Virus record (IMG/VR): IMGVR_UViG_3300049484_000125
Coordinates: 1-32,373 of that record
DNA length: 32,373 nucleotides
Origin: a virus
Reading direction: 5' to 3' (one strand)
Shown: positions 8,122-16,914 of the stretch, one piece after another
Layout: each line of letters starts with the position of its first letter
Position numbering within the stretch: the stretch's first letter is position 1
The notes under the pieces: generated by a model
Database searches by the model: none
What the model was told of the DNA's origin: nothing
The model's input: the letters and a program-made list of their open reading frames with translations, nothing else
Made by a program: the position numbers and the translations under genes

Positions 8122-8534
8122 TACGGCTTCATCATCAATAAAACTTGCAAACGATACGCGCCAACCTCAGTACTTGCAATGCCAGTGTGACGCATGAAAA
8201 GCGTATTGCCAGCCGCAAGCAGCGGGGCAACGATTGTTGCTTTTGTACCAGCCGCGCCGATTGCCTTTGAGACTTGCAATGCCGTCGCTGCAACGATGGT
8301 TGTACCACCTGCGGCGATACCGAGCGACCATGTAGCACTTGCGACGCCAGCGGTATCAGTTGCCTCAGTATAAAGAGGCCACGCCGCCACTACGTAAGCA
8401 TCAGTTGGAAGGTCACCAACTAAAACTTGGTCTGCGGTCGTGCCTGAACCGTTATCAATATTTTGTTCTGCGGATTGCACCAGCATGTACCGCTGATTAC
8501 CGCGCGCGATGAAGGGGAATTTTGAGCTTGTCAT
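8121..8534 (-). CDS. putative capsid decoration protein
   Basis: 137 residues, encoded right after the major capsid gene. It is Ala/Thr/Gly-rich with alternating hydrophobic pattern (for example ATWSLGIAAGGTTIVAATAL) and almost no charged residues after residue 25, as in small beta-rich capsid-binding proteins. A GGAGG-containing ribosome site lies about 14 nt before the start, next to a 9-bp hairpin. No domain can be named with certainty; the role is inferred from place and composition. Confidence 0.5.
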   Translation of the reverse strand: MTSSKFPFIARGNQRYMLVQSAEQNIDNGSGTTADQVLVGDLPTDAYVVAAWPLYTEATDTAGVASATWSLGIAAGGTTIVAATALQVSKAIGAAGTKATIVAPLLAAGNTLFMRHTGIASTEVGAYRLQVLLMMKP

Positions 8535-8554
8535 TTTGTTATCCTTTTGCCTCC

Positions 8555-8580
8555 GTGAGGCGGCATTGCTACCGCCTCAC
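8555..8580 (-). other. perfect 9-bp stem-loop between capsid and decoration genes
   Basis: On the minus strand GTGAGGCGG and CCGCCTCAC form a perfect 9-bp stem with an 8-nt loop, 20 nt before the next start codon. No T run follows, so it is not a classical terminator; it could stabilise the capsid message or act as an RNA processing site. Confidence 0.6.
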
Positions 8581-8608
8581 ATCAGGCTATCTTATCGGGA
8601 TATGGTGA

Positions 8609-10210
8609 TTACACACCAATGTTATACAGGATTGCGGAGGCTTCCGCGTCACGGTAGCCAAGTCCTAAGCGGCAAAGGGCGACGATCTCCCACGCATCAG
8701 CGTTTGCAATGCGGGTGACTTCCATCGTCATGCGTCGTTTGTAAGCGAGTTTCCATTGGTCCCAGCGGACGCACAGGGCGGAGCCGGTGGTATTGCTAGA
8801 GTCAGTGCCGTTGATCTTGCCTGCGGTATTCGCCATGCGCTTCGCGCTTAGTGAGTGCATCTGCCATGAGGGAATTCCCTCAACGCCCCAGAGACGGGTA
8901 ACGAAACCATTCTCAACGGTTGCGGCACTGTTGACATCTTTCGTCTTGACTTCGGGCAGTTGTGCAAGAGCATAATGCACATTGCCGTCATAGATGAAGT
9001 TGACTTTGCTCGGGTCCGCGCCGCCAATTCCAGCGGTTCCCATCAGGCGCATGATCTTCAAGAAATCTTCGATTGCCAATGTGCCACTAGCTGACAGGCT
9101 GTTGGTTGTTTCAGTGACAAGCGGGAGCTTACGGAAACCGTTGAACGCCAGGTAGTAAGCGGTTACAGCGGGGTCGCCATTGATATAGTTGATATTGGTG
9201 CTTGAGCTTGTCTCGGTATCGCCGTCAATCACCAGAGATTCAAGCATTTCCTGTCCACTGACTTCAAGCTGTGCGCGAGCTTGGGATGAGAAGCGGATTA
9301 AACTATCCTCTTCCATTTCGCCTGAATAGACGCCACGCGCGCCGACTTTGGCAATCGTGATGTTCTGTTTAGCCGTAGCAAGTTTTGAACTGGCAACGGT
9401 TGCGGCGGGTATATGCAAAGTCGCATCGCCAGCACTGACCTCAGGCACTTTGTACCAAGTCATGTCAGTTGACTCAAGCGGCCATGTCTTGTTGGAATAG
9501 CCGTCGGGGATTACCTCGGACGGGATCTTGCCAACGACATTGGTATTGGCGCGAATCTTGCGCCACAGTTCGGGCGAATAGGCAGTACCTACCCAATCAC
9601 TACCAGCCAGCGAGCCGCCGGTATAAACGGGGTCGCCTTCGGTCTTGACTGCGCCTTTGAGTACCGCGTCAACGGCTTCTTTGGTGGGTTCGATACCGGT
9701 TGCGGCTTTGAATGAGCCTTTGACGTAAGCAACTTCTTTGCGCCCTTCTTCACTGTTGTCATCTTTCAGGTCTGCCACACGCTGCGCCATTGACTTCATC
9801 GCGGCGGGGTCAATCTTGATCTCATTACCATCGGCATAACGAATGCCCTTTGCCTTGAATGCGTTTTGCATATCAACGAACAGGGACAAGTCAACCAAAT
9901 CCAGGTTGTCATATTTCCATGTATCGCTGAATTTCGCGGCGTAGGGGGCTTCGCCAGAGGGCAGGCGGCGGGACTTTGCGGCCCACTTGTCAGCCTCAGC
10001 CTTTACGGCTTCTTTGATTGCCTCAGCCTGCTTTTCAGCGGCTTCCTTGTCTGCCTCTTCTTTCGCGGCTTTCAGTGCAAGCGCACCTGCGCTTTTTGCG
10101 GCATCTTTCGCGGCTTCAAGATTGAGTTTGTTCAATTCCTCAACCTCTTTCTCGCTAAGTTCGTCCTGATGAGCCAGGACATTAATCCTTTCAAGTGTAT
10201 CTTTGTTCAT
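8609..10210 (-). CDS. major capsid protein, HK97 fold, with N-terminal scaffolding domain
   Basis: 533 residues. Residues 1 to about 75 are a charged coiled coil rich in Ala, Lys and Glu (KEEADKEAAEKQAEAIKEAV), the usual delta domain that acts as an internal scaffold and is cut off by the prohead protease. The rest is a typical HK97-like capsid with MLESLVIDGDTETSS and FIYDGNVHYALAQLP segments and a C-terminal block WEIVALCRLGLGYRDAEASA. Length fits the long-delta HK97 type. A GGAG box sits 9 nt before the ATG, and the protease gene ends 12 nt upstream. Confidence 0.9.
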   Translation of the reverse strand: MNKDTLERINVLAHQDELSEKEVEELNKLNLEAAKDAAKSAGALALKAAKEEADKEAAEKQAEAIKEAVKAEADKWAAKSRRLPSGEAPYAAKFSDTWKYDNLDLVDLSLFVDMQNAFKAKGIRYADGNEIKIDPAAMKSMAQRVADLKDDNSEEGRKEVAYVKGSFKAATGIEPTKEAVDAVLKGAVKTEGDPVYTGGSLAGSDWVGTAYSPELWRKIRANTNVVGKIPSEVIPDGYSNKTWPLESTDMTWYKVPEVSAGDATLHIPAATVASSKLATAKQNITIAKVGARGVYSGEMEEDSLIRFSSQARAQLEVSGQEMLESLVIDGDTETSSSTNINYINGDPAVTAYYLAFNGFRKLPLVTETTNSLSASGTLAIEDFLKIMRLMGTAGIGGADPSKVNFIYDGNVHYALAQLPEVKTKDVNSAATVENGFVTRLWGVEGIPSWQMHSLSAKRMANTAGKINGTDSSNTTGSALCVRWDQWKLAYKRRMTMEVTRIANADAWEIVALCRLGLGYRDAEASAILYNIGV

Positions 10211-10221
10211 TTCAATAACTC

Positions 10222-11028
10222 CTATTTATTTAATTTTTTGAGTAATTCTTTTGCCTTACTTTGTGCTTTGTGCTGAATATCCGTAATCTCCGAGCGTTTC
10301 GTTTTATTCAAAACGCCGTGAGTATCACTGACACCAATCAAAGGAAACGGTACATCCGCATCCTTGTAAATTGCTTTTACTGCGGGCAGTGCTACTGCAA
10401 ACCTGTTTGCCGGTTGCATGTTCCCATTGCCCTTTTCCCATAAGCTAATCTCTGCGAAAGGCCATACCGCTATTCGTCCAGGTCTATCCTTTTCGTAGGG
10501 GATAATCTTGTTACCAATGTCAAGCCGCGCAAGATGACTGATACTACCGGACGATACCGCAACCATTCCTTGCTTTGCCGCGTCCATAATCCGCTTTGCC
10601 AGTGCAATCCCCTTATCCAATATCAGGCGGATATGCCAGCCGTCCGATCTCTTTTGCAGCGTGCCCGCCTGTGTCTTACCCACCACGATCAACTTGTCCT
10701 GCAATCCTTTCGCGCCCTGTAATACGCCATGCTGATAAACGGCTAAAGGTGTACTGAATGTCTCGTGCATAATATCAGTATTAGTATCAAACCATTGCCC
10801 ATCACTATCCTTTGAATTGAAAGGAATGGCGAGTACGTCCAACTCCCAATCACCAACGGCTTTGATGCTTGACAGGGACAGGCGATACTTCATCGCGTCT
10901 GTTTTGTTGGCCCACATTCCCATGCACGCGCCAACCGCCTGCTCGTTATCCTTGCCCTCTTCCATCATTTTTGGGACGCAGACTTTCATCCATTCTTCTT
11001 GATCTTGATATTCATTCACATCGGGCAT
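10222..11028 (-). CDS. prohead serine protease (HK97/Caudovirus family)
   Basis: The start at 11028 (MPDVNEYQDQ) is preceded by GAGG 5 nt upstream; an upstream ATG at 11055 lies in the terminator region and lacks a ribosome site. The 268-residue product has the family's catalytic-type His in AVYQHG (about residue 100) and Ser in VSSGSISH (about residues 159-165). It should cut the capsid delta domain during head maturation. An extra N-terminal segment of about 45 residues (EEWMKVCVPKMMEEGKDNEQ) resembles small proteins fused to proteases in other phages. It is the first gene after an intrinsic terminator. Confidence 0.85.
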   Translation of the reverse strand: MPDVNEYQDQEEWMKVCVPKMMEEGKDNEQAVGACMGMWANKTDAMKYRLSLSSIKAVGDWELDVLAIPFNSKDSDGQWFDTNTDIMHETFSTPLAVYQHGVLQGAKGLQDKLIVVGKTQAGTLQKRSDGWHIRLILDKGIALAKRIMDAAKQGMVAVSSGSISHLARLDIGNKIIPYEKDRPGRIAVWPFAEISLWEKGNGNMQPANRFAVALPAVKAIYKDADVPFPLIGVSDTHGVLNKTKRSEITDIQHKAQSKAKELLKKLNK

Positions 11029-11041
11029 TATTACCTCGCAA

Positions 11042-11086
11042 CAAAAAAGCGGCATGGCGTAAGGGGTTATCCTTACGACACGCCGC
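11042..11086 (-). terminator. intrinsic terminator between gp10-like gene and protease
   Basis: On the minus strand GCGGCGTG-TCGTAAGG pairs with CCTTACG-CCATGCCGC around a short loop, giving a long GC-rich stem, directly followed by TTTTTTG. It sits just upstream of the protease start, so it may reduce readthrough from the packaging genes into the capsid genes or attenuate it. Confidence 0.8.
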
Positions 11087-11145
11087 AGTTATGAATTTCT
11101 GCATATAGCGTTATGCTATTCAATTGATACAAATATACCACAAAG

Positions 11146-11649
11146 TTACTTTGACTTCAACCACTCATTGACCGCTCGTTGTGCGGCTTGCAATGCGCCT
11201 TTTGTGTTCGTGCTGATTATATCACGCCACTTGCGCCAACCGACAAGAGCGGGTTGCCTTGCTTGATTGTCGCCAAATACCCATCCCGCCCCGTTTGCGT
11301 CATTCTCAATCTTTACGCTTGTCCAGTTGCTATCTTTTTCTTTTACCGTCCAGGCGTTGGCTATTTCATGCGTCCTATCCTGCGGTATCTTTGTGAAGCC
11401 TTCCGTTTCTGCCGCCACAAACCTGAATTGTTTCCATGAAAAGTAACCGTCAGGCGCATCAGACACTTTGCCATACGCATCCGCGCGTGAGACGAACTTC
11501 CAATCAGGCTCATGGCGCAAGCCCCTGTCCTTATTGCCTAGCATATATTCAGCGAATGCGCGGACAGCGACGATCCGCGTACCTCTCGGTAGGTCTTTCA
11601 AGAATGCCTTTAGTTTTTCAAGTCCGCGAACCGTGAATGATATTTGCAT
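11146..11649 (-). CDS. gp10-like phage protein (head-tail or tail component)
   Basis: 167 residues starting MQISFTVRGLEKLKAFLKDL, the N-terminal pattern of HK97 gp10-like proteins, in which a short beta strand is followed by a helix and then a basic middle. The remaining part is rich in Trp and charged residues. Such genes usually lie after the connector; here it lies between the MuF-like gene and the protease. Its start base is shared with the stop of the MuF gene. Assignment is moderate. Confidence 0.5.
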   Translation of the reverse strand: MQISFTVRGLEKLKAFLKDLPRGTRIVAVRAFAEYMLGNKDRGLRHEPDWKFVSRADAYGKVSDAPDGYFSWKQFRFVAAETEGFTKIPQDRTHEIANAWTVKEKDSNWTSVKIENDANGAGWVFGDNQARQPALVGWRKWRDIISTNTKGALQAAQRAVNEWLKSK

Positions 11650-12365
11650 TATATACCTGCCACAATCGCTTCAAGCCTGCCATACGCGCCGGGGCTTCGC
11701 CGCTTGTCAGTCGGGACCAAACTACACCCGCACCGCCAGCCCTCACAATCAAGTTTTTTATTGGGGGCATGTTGCGGACGTATCCCTAAAGTATCCCATT
11801 CTTTAGCCCTTGCAACGATCCCATCCAATGCTAAACAGGTATTACATTTCTTTTCCGTATCGCCTTCCAGCCATATCATATTCCCGCCATTGTCCACAGT
11901 TATCAGCCGCACCGCTTCGTTGTACGCTTCCGTATATCTCAACGCCCATAAGCCAGCCCGTGCAAGCAGCGGGTCAATGGGAGTTTGGTCTACCCTTGCA
12001 TCTACCACATCCCTGTAATATTGGTCAACGTAATCATACTGCCTCAATATCATATTGTCACGCGATGCGGAAAGGTAATCGGGAAAATCGCCCTGTCCCT
12101 CTTCGTCAATCCATGCCTGATTATATGCCTGCGTCAATTGCCCGCTGATGATATTCGCCATCAGGTCAATAAAGTTTCCGCCGATATTGCCATTATATAC
12201 GCCACGTACCAGTCCTTCGATTTGTTTTAGCATGTAATCATAGGTCTTGTAAGCTGTTGGTGTGTACGCTAAAAATCGCGCCTTGCCTGATAGATGTCTG
12301 ATTACATCAGGGACAGCCAGTATTGCAAGCCTCAGATAACTAGATTTTATAAACGGCATTTTCAA
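11649..12365 (-). CDS. MuF/SPP1 gp7-like head morphogenesis protein
   Basis: 238 residues with a helical N-terminal part and a C-terminal metal-binding-type domain: Cys174 and Cys177 in CNTCLALDG, and later WRCGCSL. This spacing matches the MuF domain found next to portal genes. These proteins are packed in the head in a few copies and aid assembly or ejection. The gene overlaps the portal gene by 26 nt; a start at 12359 is equally possible. A larger toxin-type C-terminus, sometimes fused to MuF, is absent. Confidence 0.75.
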   Translation of the reverse strand: MKMPFIKSSYLRLAILAVPDVIRHLSGKARFLAYTPTAYKTYDYMLKQIEGLVRGVYNGNIGGNFIDLMANIISGQLTQAYNQAWIDEEGQGDFPDYLSASRDNMILRQYDYVDQYYRDVVDARVDQTPIDPLLARAGLWALRYTEAYNEAVRLITVDNGGNMIWLEGDTEKKCNTCLALDGIVARAKEWDTLGIRPQHAPNKKLDCEGWRCGCSLVPTDKRRSPGAYGRLEAIVAGI

Positions 12366-13926
12366 TTACCTTTGCCAGATAAAAGACTGAATCCATTTTA
12401 GGCGGCTTTGTTTGCTCAAATACGTCCGCAACTTCCCCGACATTTCTACAATTTTTCAACTTTGCCGCAATAGTTCTGTATAGTTCATCCGGTATCCGGT
12501 CACTATCAAATTTTATTGCTGATTTTCCAAACGTCCTGATTGCATAGCGTTTCCAGCGCATCAGGTCCGCTTTTACCGTCTCAGTACTGGCATCGTTAGT
12601 CATGGTGTCAACAGGCGTATCCTCTGCGGGCGGCTGTTGCGTTGGCGGCTGTTGGATTATAGCGGGAGGCGGGGGCGTTGGCTTGCCCGTCTGTGCATTG
12701 ATCTGAGAGGGTAGCAAATCGTCCCGCTCATCACCCAGCGGGTCATCCTGATAAAATTCCTTTCGTATTTCTTCCAATGTATGGCTCTTCTCATATACCG
12801 CCTGCTCTTCAAGTTTGAGCTTCTTGTCCACTACGCGCGGGTCATCGAATACCATTACCAGCTTGCGCCCGTAGGGAGGCAAGATGTCAGTTGTACACTT
12901 TTGCGCGATGACTTCCATCAGCGGCCATAATGTCTTCTCAGAATACGTGGCGCGCGCCGCTAGTGCATTTGCTTCCGTTGCACTCTCTGACAGCATGGAA
13001 AGCAAGCCAGGACACATCCGATTAAACACATCGGTCATGTTCTGCTTTAGTCCGCTTACAAAATCCATGTCCTTATTCGATAATGCCCGCTGCATCCATG
13101 TCACGCCGTCGCCTACACCACGTAACATCATCATTTCATTTCTCTTTGCCGCGTCCCGTACTTCCTTCTTTATATCGCCCCAGGCAGGCTCATTCACATA
13201 CTCCTTGAATGATAAGATGCTTTGCGGCGCGCCACCGTATGACGCATAGTTGACGGTATTCGTTTTACGCATTGCTAAATCGCCCTGCAATGTCATAAAC
13301 AACGACTCGAGCGGCGATAATCCTACGAAACGATTAGCGGGGTTGTATGTCCTGAAGTGTACGATCTCCCACGTTTCAAGCCGCATGGATGCTTTGCCAT
13401 TACCGGGGAAGTAATCATAATGGTCAATGTATAGATTTTTGTCCGGTATGGGTGCGACTTGTGAAAATGGAATAGGCCACAATTCCAAAGGCTTTTCATT
13501 TTCACCCGCTTTGTTCTGCCACCATATCGCATTACCGTTCAATAGGTAGTTACTACCTGTATATTGCATCAGTTCCAAGCCACTGTCAGCGGGGTTGGGA
13601 TTGCGTAACAGTAACTCAAACTCATGGTTGGGGATGTCCCGTACCTCTTCGCCCACCATGCGCTTTACATTTGGTTTAGCCGTTCCCAAGTCATTACCCA
13701 GGATACTAACAGCCGTGCCAAGAATAGGGGACAGGCGGTATAAGTCCGCTTGATTTGCGTAGATGCTAGGGTTTGGCATATCCCATTTTTGCGCGTCCGC
13801 TGTCTCACCCAACCAGCGCGGTAACTTCCTGTCTAGTTCGCTTTTTACTGCTTCCGATAATTTATCCTCGAATTGCCTTTGGCTGATAAATCCAAAACGA
13901 TTGAATAGTGTGTCAATAATGGTCAT
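12340..13926 (-). CDS. portal protein (HK97 family)
   Basis: The start at 13926 has GAGG 6 nt upstream; another ATG at 13941 lies before the ribosome site. The 528-residue product contains the portal core features: NPNPADSGLELMQYTGSNYLLNGNA, IVHFRTYNPANRFVGLSPLESL, and the long helical region SESATEANALAARATYSEKTLWP. The portal forms the dodecamer through which DNA enters and leaves the head. The C-terminus has a Pro/Gln-rich linker (around residues 415-440) followed by a helical tail of about 90 residues not seen in short portals. Confidence 0.9.
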   Translation of the reverse strand: MTIIDTLFNRFGFISQRQFEDKLSEAVKSELDRKLPRWLGETADAQKWDMPNPSIYANQADLYRLSPILGTAVSILGNDLGTAKPNVKRMVGEEVRDIPNHEFELLLRNPNPADSGLELMQYTGSNYLLNGNAIWWQNKAGENEKPLELWPIPFSQVAPIPDKNLYIDHYDYFPGNGKASMRLETWEIVHFRTYNPANRFVGLSPLESLFMTLQGDLAMRKTNTVNYASYGGAPQSILSFKEYVNEPAWGDIKKEVRDAAKRNEMMMLRGVGDGVTWMQRALSNKDMDFVSGLKQNMTDVFNRMCPGLLSMLSESATEANALAARATYSEKTLWPLMEVIAQKCTTDILPPYGRKLVMVFDDPRVVDKKLKLEEQAVYEKSHTLEEIRKEFYQDDPLGDERDDLLPSQINAQTGKPTPPPPAIIQQPPTQQPPAEDTPVDTMTNDASTETVKADLMRWKRYAIRTFGKSAIKFDSDRIPDELYRTIAAKLKNCRNVGEVADVFEQTKPPKMDSVFYLAKVIENAVYKI

Positions 13927-13933
13927 GTTTACC

Positions 13934-15199
13934 TCATGCAAAATCTACTAATTGAGCGGCGGCGGGCGCGTCTATCCCGCTTGCGACATAGCGCAAAGCA
14001 TCAAGCCTATGATAAGTTGCTTTGTCTTTTATCTTTTCTGTGGACTGCCCGTTGGCGTCCAGTTCCCTGCTATACGTTCCAAACTCGTCTATGATACCAA
14101 TACAGGTATCAAATACAAATAATTTCTTTTCCTTCAATAATGCAATCACCCTGTTTATACCACTTTCCACCTCCCAAACAGGAGGCTCGCTTATATGTAA
14201 CCCCGCCGCGCCCCAATCCATGCGCGGCTGCGTCTCTGACTTTGCCCCGCCCCATGCCCTCAAATTGTACTCGCTGTATTGCTTGACGCTTGCGACTTGC
14301 TCCGCTGTTGTCTTGTTGCCTTCCAATGCTTCACGATATAAATAGAATATTTTGCTTTTAGGGTCCTGCGCTATCCATATCTTGGCAGTATGCACCGCGC
14401 CAAAATCAACACCCAGGTAACGCGCCCAATCAGCGGGAATGTCAAAGGCGGGCAGGATATGAAGTTGTGAAAAGTCCTCGTATATCATTCCGGCTGGGCG
14501 GCTAAAGTTACCGTTGTAAAACATCTCAAACTTCCATGCCGGTAATGTTCGTCTTGCCCGCTCGTATTCAGCAACAGGAAAGGATGGATTCATGGTTGAC
14601 TTGAATTGCACTACCTGTATATCAGGATCGCCGCCTCTCCACTTATCAAATATCTGTGTCTTAAGCCAGCCTAGATTATAGGGCGTTGTACCACCTAGCA
14701 CGCGCCCGCCTGATAATGATAGCCGTCTTTGCAGTGCCTCCCATGCACCAACCTTTACACCATCCTGCCCGCACTCATCAAATAACGCGCCTTTTGCACT
14801 CGCTGATTCTAGCCCGCCTTCCGCATCCGCAGAACGGCAAATAATACGGGTGAACATGCGCGGCTTATCCTGCCTGTATATTGTCTTTTCGCTTGCGCTG
14901 AATTGCCATTGAAACAAATGACAAAAATAATTTTGTAACTCTGGCAGGAACTTCATTTTCAACAGGTCGTATGTGCTGGTAACTGCCAGATAATCACCTT
15001 GACCTTTTTCCCTTATTTCCCTGTCAAGCCATATCGGGAGGTAGGACGTTTTGCCGCTCTGCGTGCCCGCTATGATGAACACAAAGCGTTTTGTACTATC
15101 ATGCGCCTGTGTCTGTCCAGGGTGCAAGTTTAGTGTCAGTTTTATGCCGTCATAACTGATTAGGTTACTCGTCTTTGGTATTGGTATAGTTTCTAACAA
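13934..15199 (-). CDS. terminase large subunit
   Basis: 421 residues with all expected parts. The ATPase domain has Walker A AGTQSGKT at residues 44-51 and Walker B GALFDEC at 137-143 with the Asp-Glu pair. The nuclease domain has GVDFGAVHT with Asp265 and a C-terminal HRLDALRY with Asp400. It pumps DNA into the prohead and cuts it. It overlaps the small subunit by 35 nt and the portal gene's longer ORF slightly, and all three are in one operon. Confidence 0.95.
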   Translation of the reverse strand: MLETIPIPKTSNLISYDGIKLTLNLHPGQTQAHDSTKRFVFIIAGTQSGKTSYLPIWLDREIREKGQGDYLAVTSTYDLLKMKFLPELQNYFCHLFQWQFSASEKTIYRQDKPRMFTRIICRSADAEGGLESASAKGALFDECGQDGVKVGAWEALQRRLSLSGGRVLGGTTPYNLGWLKTQIFDKWRGGDPDIQVVQFKSTMNPSFPVAEYERARRTLPAWKFEMFYNGNFSRPAGMIYEDFSQLHILPAFDIPADWARYLGVDFGAVHTAKIWIAQDPKSKIFYLYREALEGNKTTAEQVASVKQYSEYNLRAWGGAKSETQPRMDWGAAGLHISEPPVWEVESGINRVIALLKEKKLFVFDTCIGIIDEFGTYSRELDANGQSTEKIKDKATYHRLDALRYVASGIDAPAAAQLVDFA

Positions 15200-15590
15200 T
15201 TTCTATAACCTTTGGCGGAGCCAGAGTACCGTCACTGTTGGATAAATCAAGTGCCTGTTTTGGCTTACCTTCCTCACGATCTGTAAGAGTTGCCAGCATA
15301 CGGGCGTTGGGTTCGCGTCCATAATGAATAATTGATATGAAAATAAGAGCATCTTTTATCGGTAAATCAACAGGGAGTTCTTTTAGCAATTTTCCAACCT
15401 TTGACTTTTCCCCCACGTATTCAATCGCCTCGCCTGCGGTCATATCTGTAATACGCTTGATAGTATCCGCCCATGATTGACCACGAACAGGCGCGCCCTT
15501 GCGATTTATGCGCGGATCGCCCTTTACAAAAGGTTTCCCTTTTGGCATTTTATGCTGTTTTTCCTCACTGTTAACTGTTGGTAGTGTCAT
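15165..15590 (-). CDS. terminase small subunit-like DNA-binding protein
   Basis: 141 residues. The N-terminal half has a basic segment KGKPFVKGDPRINRKGAPVR of the type seen in DUF5681-like phage proteins, followed by helices with spacing compatible with a DNA-recognition domain. Its position directly before the large terminase gene fits the small subunit that recognises the packaging site. The start at 15590 is preferred because a -10-like box lies 7 nt upstream, as in a leaderless transcript; the alternative ATG at 15548 is 14 residues further in. Confidence 0.65.
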   Translation of the reverse strand: MTLPTVNSEEKQHKMPKGKPFVKGDPRINRKGAPVRGQSWADTIKRITDMTAGEAIEYVGEKSKVGKLLKELPVDLPIKDALIFISIIHYGREPNARMLATLTDREEGKPKQALDLSNSDGTLAPPKVIEIVRNYTNTKDE

Positions 15591-15597
15591 TTGCTTA

Positions 15598-15626
15598 ATT
15601 GTAGTCCTAATATCGAAGGTTGTCTA
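15598..15626 (-). promoter_or_regulatory. probable late promoter, leaderless start
   Basis: On the minus strand TAGACA, 17 nt, then TACAAT, each 5 of 6 matches to the sigma70 consensus. The -10 box ends 7 nt before the ATG at 15590, so transcription would start at or within 1-2 nt of the start codon. Confidence 0.65.
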
Positions 15627-15698
15627 TATGTGGTAAAATTACCCTAGATGTGGTCGCATTTCCGAAAAGAGATGAGTACGATTTGCCGCCACCAGTTG

Positions 15699-15737
15699 AG
15701 CCACTAAAAGCCTGTCCGCTGATAGTGGCTATTTTTT
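15699..15737 (+). terminator. intrinsic terminator in plus orientation
   Basis: AGCCACTA (15699-15706) and TAGTGGCT (15723-15730) form a perfect 8-bp stem with a 16-nt loop, followed by ATTTTTT. The orientation is opposite to all nearby genes, so it would stop antisense transcription. The minus-strand side overlaps the stop codon of the small zinc-ribbon gene. The rest of the gene-poor stretch 15627-15880 shows nothing else clear. Confidence 0.55.
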
Positions 15738-15815
15738 ACCTTTTTTACACGCCTCACATTTGCGCTTTGGCTTGCGTATCCTAGCTCCACACTTGCACAA
15801 AGTATAGCGGCTCAT
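15729..15815 (-). CDS. 28-residue cysteine mini-protein, zinc-ribbon-like
   Basis: A short frame encoding MSRYTLCKCGARIRKPKRKC and eight more residues ending ACKKGKK. Two CxC/CxxC pairs and many Lys and Arg suggest a tiny zinc-binding nucleic-acid-interacting protein, or a remnant of the N-terminal ribbon of an HNH-type protein. No Shine-Dalgarno site is visible; a TATATA box lies about 15 nt upstream. Its stop lies in the stem of the plus-strand terminator. Whether it is translated is unsure. Confidence 0.4.
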   Translation of the reverse strand: MSRYTLCKCGARIRKPKRKCEACKKGKK

Positions 15816-15879
15816 TGGATCAACAACTTATATATGCAATTCAGGCATACGCATATCAGGCAAAACAGCATAAAGTTAA

Positions 15880-16566
15880 TCATGGCGCAAGTACATTGAG
15901 ATAGGTCCAGCCAGTGGGAAAGGTTGTCAGCATTTGACAATTCTCTACCGGTATCCATCGCTCACCCGCCGTAATACGGGGAACCCAAATATCCAATCCC
16001 TGCTCACTGCCTCCGCCGATCTTGAATATACTGCCCGCCCGGTTAATCGCAGATGGGTAAAAATAATACACGTATCTGTAAAACGGGTCATCGAAATAAC
16101 GTTGCTTTAATCCGATAATGCTTTGAGTATTTTGAAAGCATACTTGTCTCAAGAATTTACCATCTGCGGAACGGGCATCAAAGGCAAAGATATTGCCGCC
16201 CCCGTCATCCGGACGAATGTTCACATTTTTTGTGTCATCAATTACCCCGCCAATCCCATCATTAAAACACATGGATTCATAGTTACGACCCCATAGCCGC
16301 GCCGCAGGATTATTTATCTCGTCATAGTGTGGCCACCAGTCTATATTAGAGTTTATTTTTTTCCAGGGTACAAGATTACCCAACCTGACGCCATCAGGGT
16401 AAACAATTGGATAATCCTGAGTAAACGCCTCATCGGGAGCCAACGTTTCAGGCACATTGTCAAATCGGTCTTTGTTATGCAAAATCCGTGCCCAACCCCA
16501 TAAAGGGTTAGGTACAACTTTTACATATACTTTAGGGTTTTGCCCGGCTCTAATTGTCCTGAGCAT
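15880..16566 (-). CDS. hypothetical protein, 228 residues
   Basis: The sequence is rich in Trp, Tyr, Asp and Pro, with a soluble beta-rich look (for example YRYVYYFYPSAINRAG and GGSEQGLDIWVPRI). No signal peptide, membrane segment or catalytic motif was recognised. It starts 1 nt after the previous gene's stop (TAA ATG), and is the last gene of the minus-strand run before the packaging operon. Such composition is common in tail-tip or host-range proteins, but that is a guess. Confidence 0.5.
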   Translation of the reverse strand: MLRTIRAGQNPKVYVKVVPNPLWGWARILHNKDRFDNVPETLAPDEAFTQDYPIVYPDGVRLGNLVPWKKINSNIDWWPHYDEINNPAARLWGRNYESMCFNDGIGGVIDDTKNVNIRPDDGGGNIFAFDARSADGKFLRQVCFQNTQSIIGLKQRYFDDPFYRYVYYFYPSAINRAGSIFKIGGGSEQGLDIWVPRITAGERWIPVENCQMLTTFPTGWTYLNVLAP

Positions 16567-16914
16567 TTACGATACCCTCTCCCAAATCTCATCCGCATCT
16601 GTTATCCATGTAACGCCGCCATCGGTTGAATACTGGACTATCATTCTTTCCTTTTCAGCAGGCGGCTCAACAGGCGGAGGATTACCGGGAGGCGTTGCAT
16701 TCTGCGTCACTATCAAATTAGCCTTGTATGCCTTGCACGGCTGCGCCAGGATGGTGATAACTCCCGTTACCCGTTCCACAATCGTTATATTGATAATGTC
16801 GGTTGCGATTTCAGTACCATAACAGGAATCGCCAATGTACAGATAATCAAAAGGCGTGCTACCGCCCGCCATTAGTTTCAAGTTCGTCTTTAGCCTTGCG
16901 GTTCCTTTGACCAT
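16567..16914 (-). CDS. hypothetical protein, 115 residues, proline linker
   Basis: The start at 16914 (MVKGTARLKTNLKL) overlaps the upstream stop as TAATG, the likely coupled start. Residues 1-65 are beta-rich (DYLYIGDSCYGTEIA), then comes a Pro-rich linker (NATPPGNPPPVEPPAEK) and a C-terminal block with YSTDGGVTWITDADE, which resembles a BNR-like Asp-box (S-x-D-x-G-x-T-W). Asp boxes occur in sialidases and other beta-propeller or virion proteins, but one copy alone proves little. Probable virion or tail-accessory role by neighbourhood. Confidence 0.5.
   Translation of the reverse strand: MVKGTARLKTNLKLMAGGSTPFDYLYIGDSCYGTEIATDIINITIVERVTGVITILAQPCKAYKANLIVTQNATPPGNPPPVEPPAEKERMIVQYSTDGGVTWITDADEIWERVS

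Noticed and set aside
15699-15815. Frameshift at the A-run of the 28-residue gene into a second frame
   Set aside because: The run is only six A residues with no proper heptamer, and the downstream frame has no clear family.
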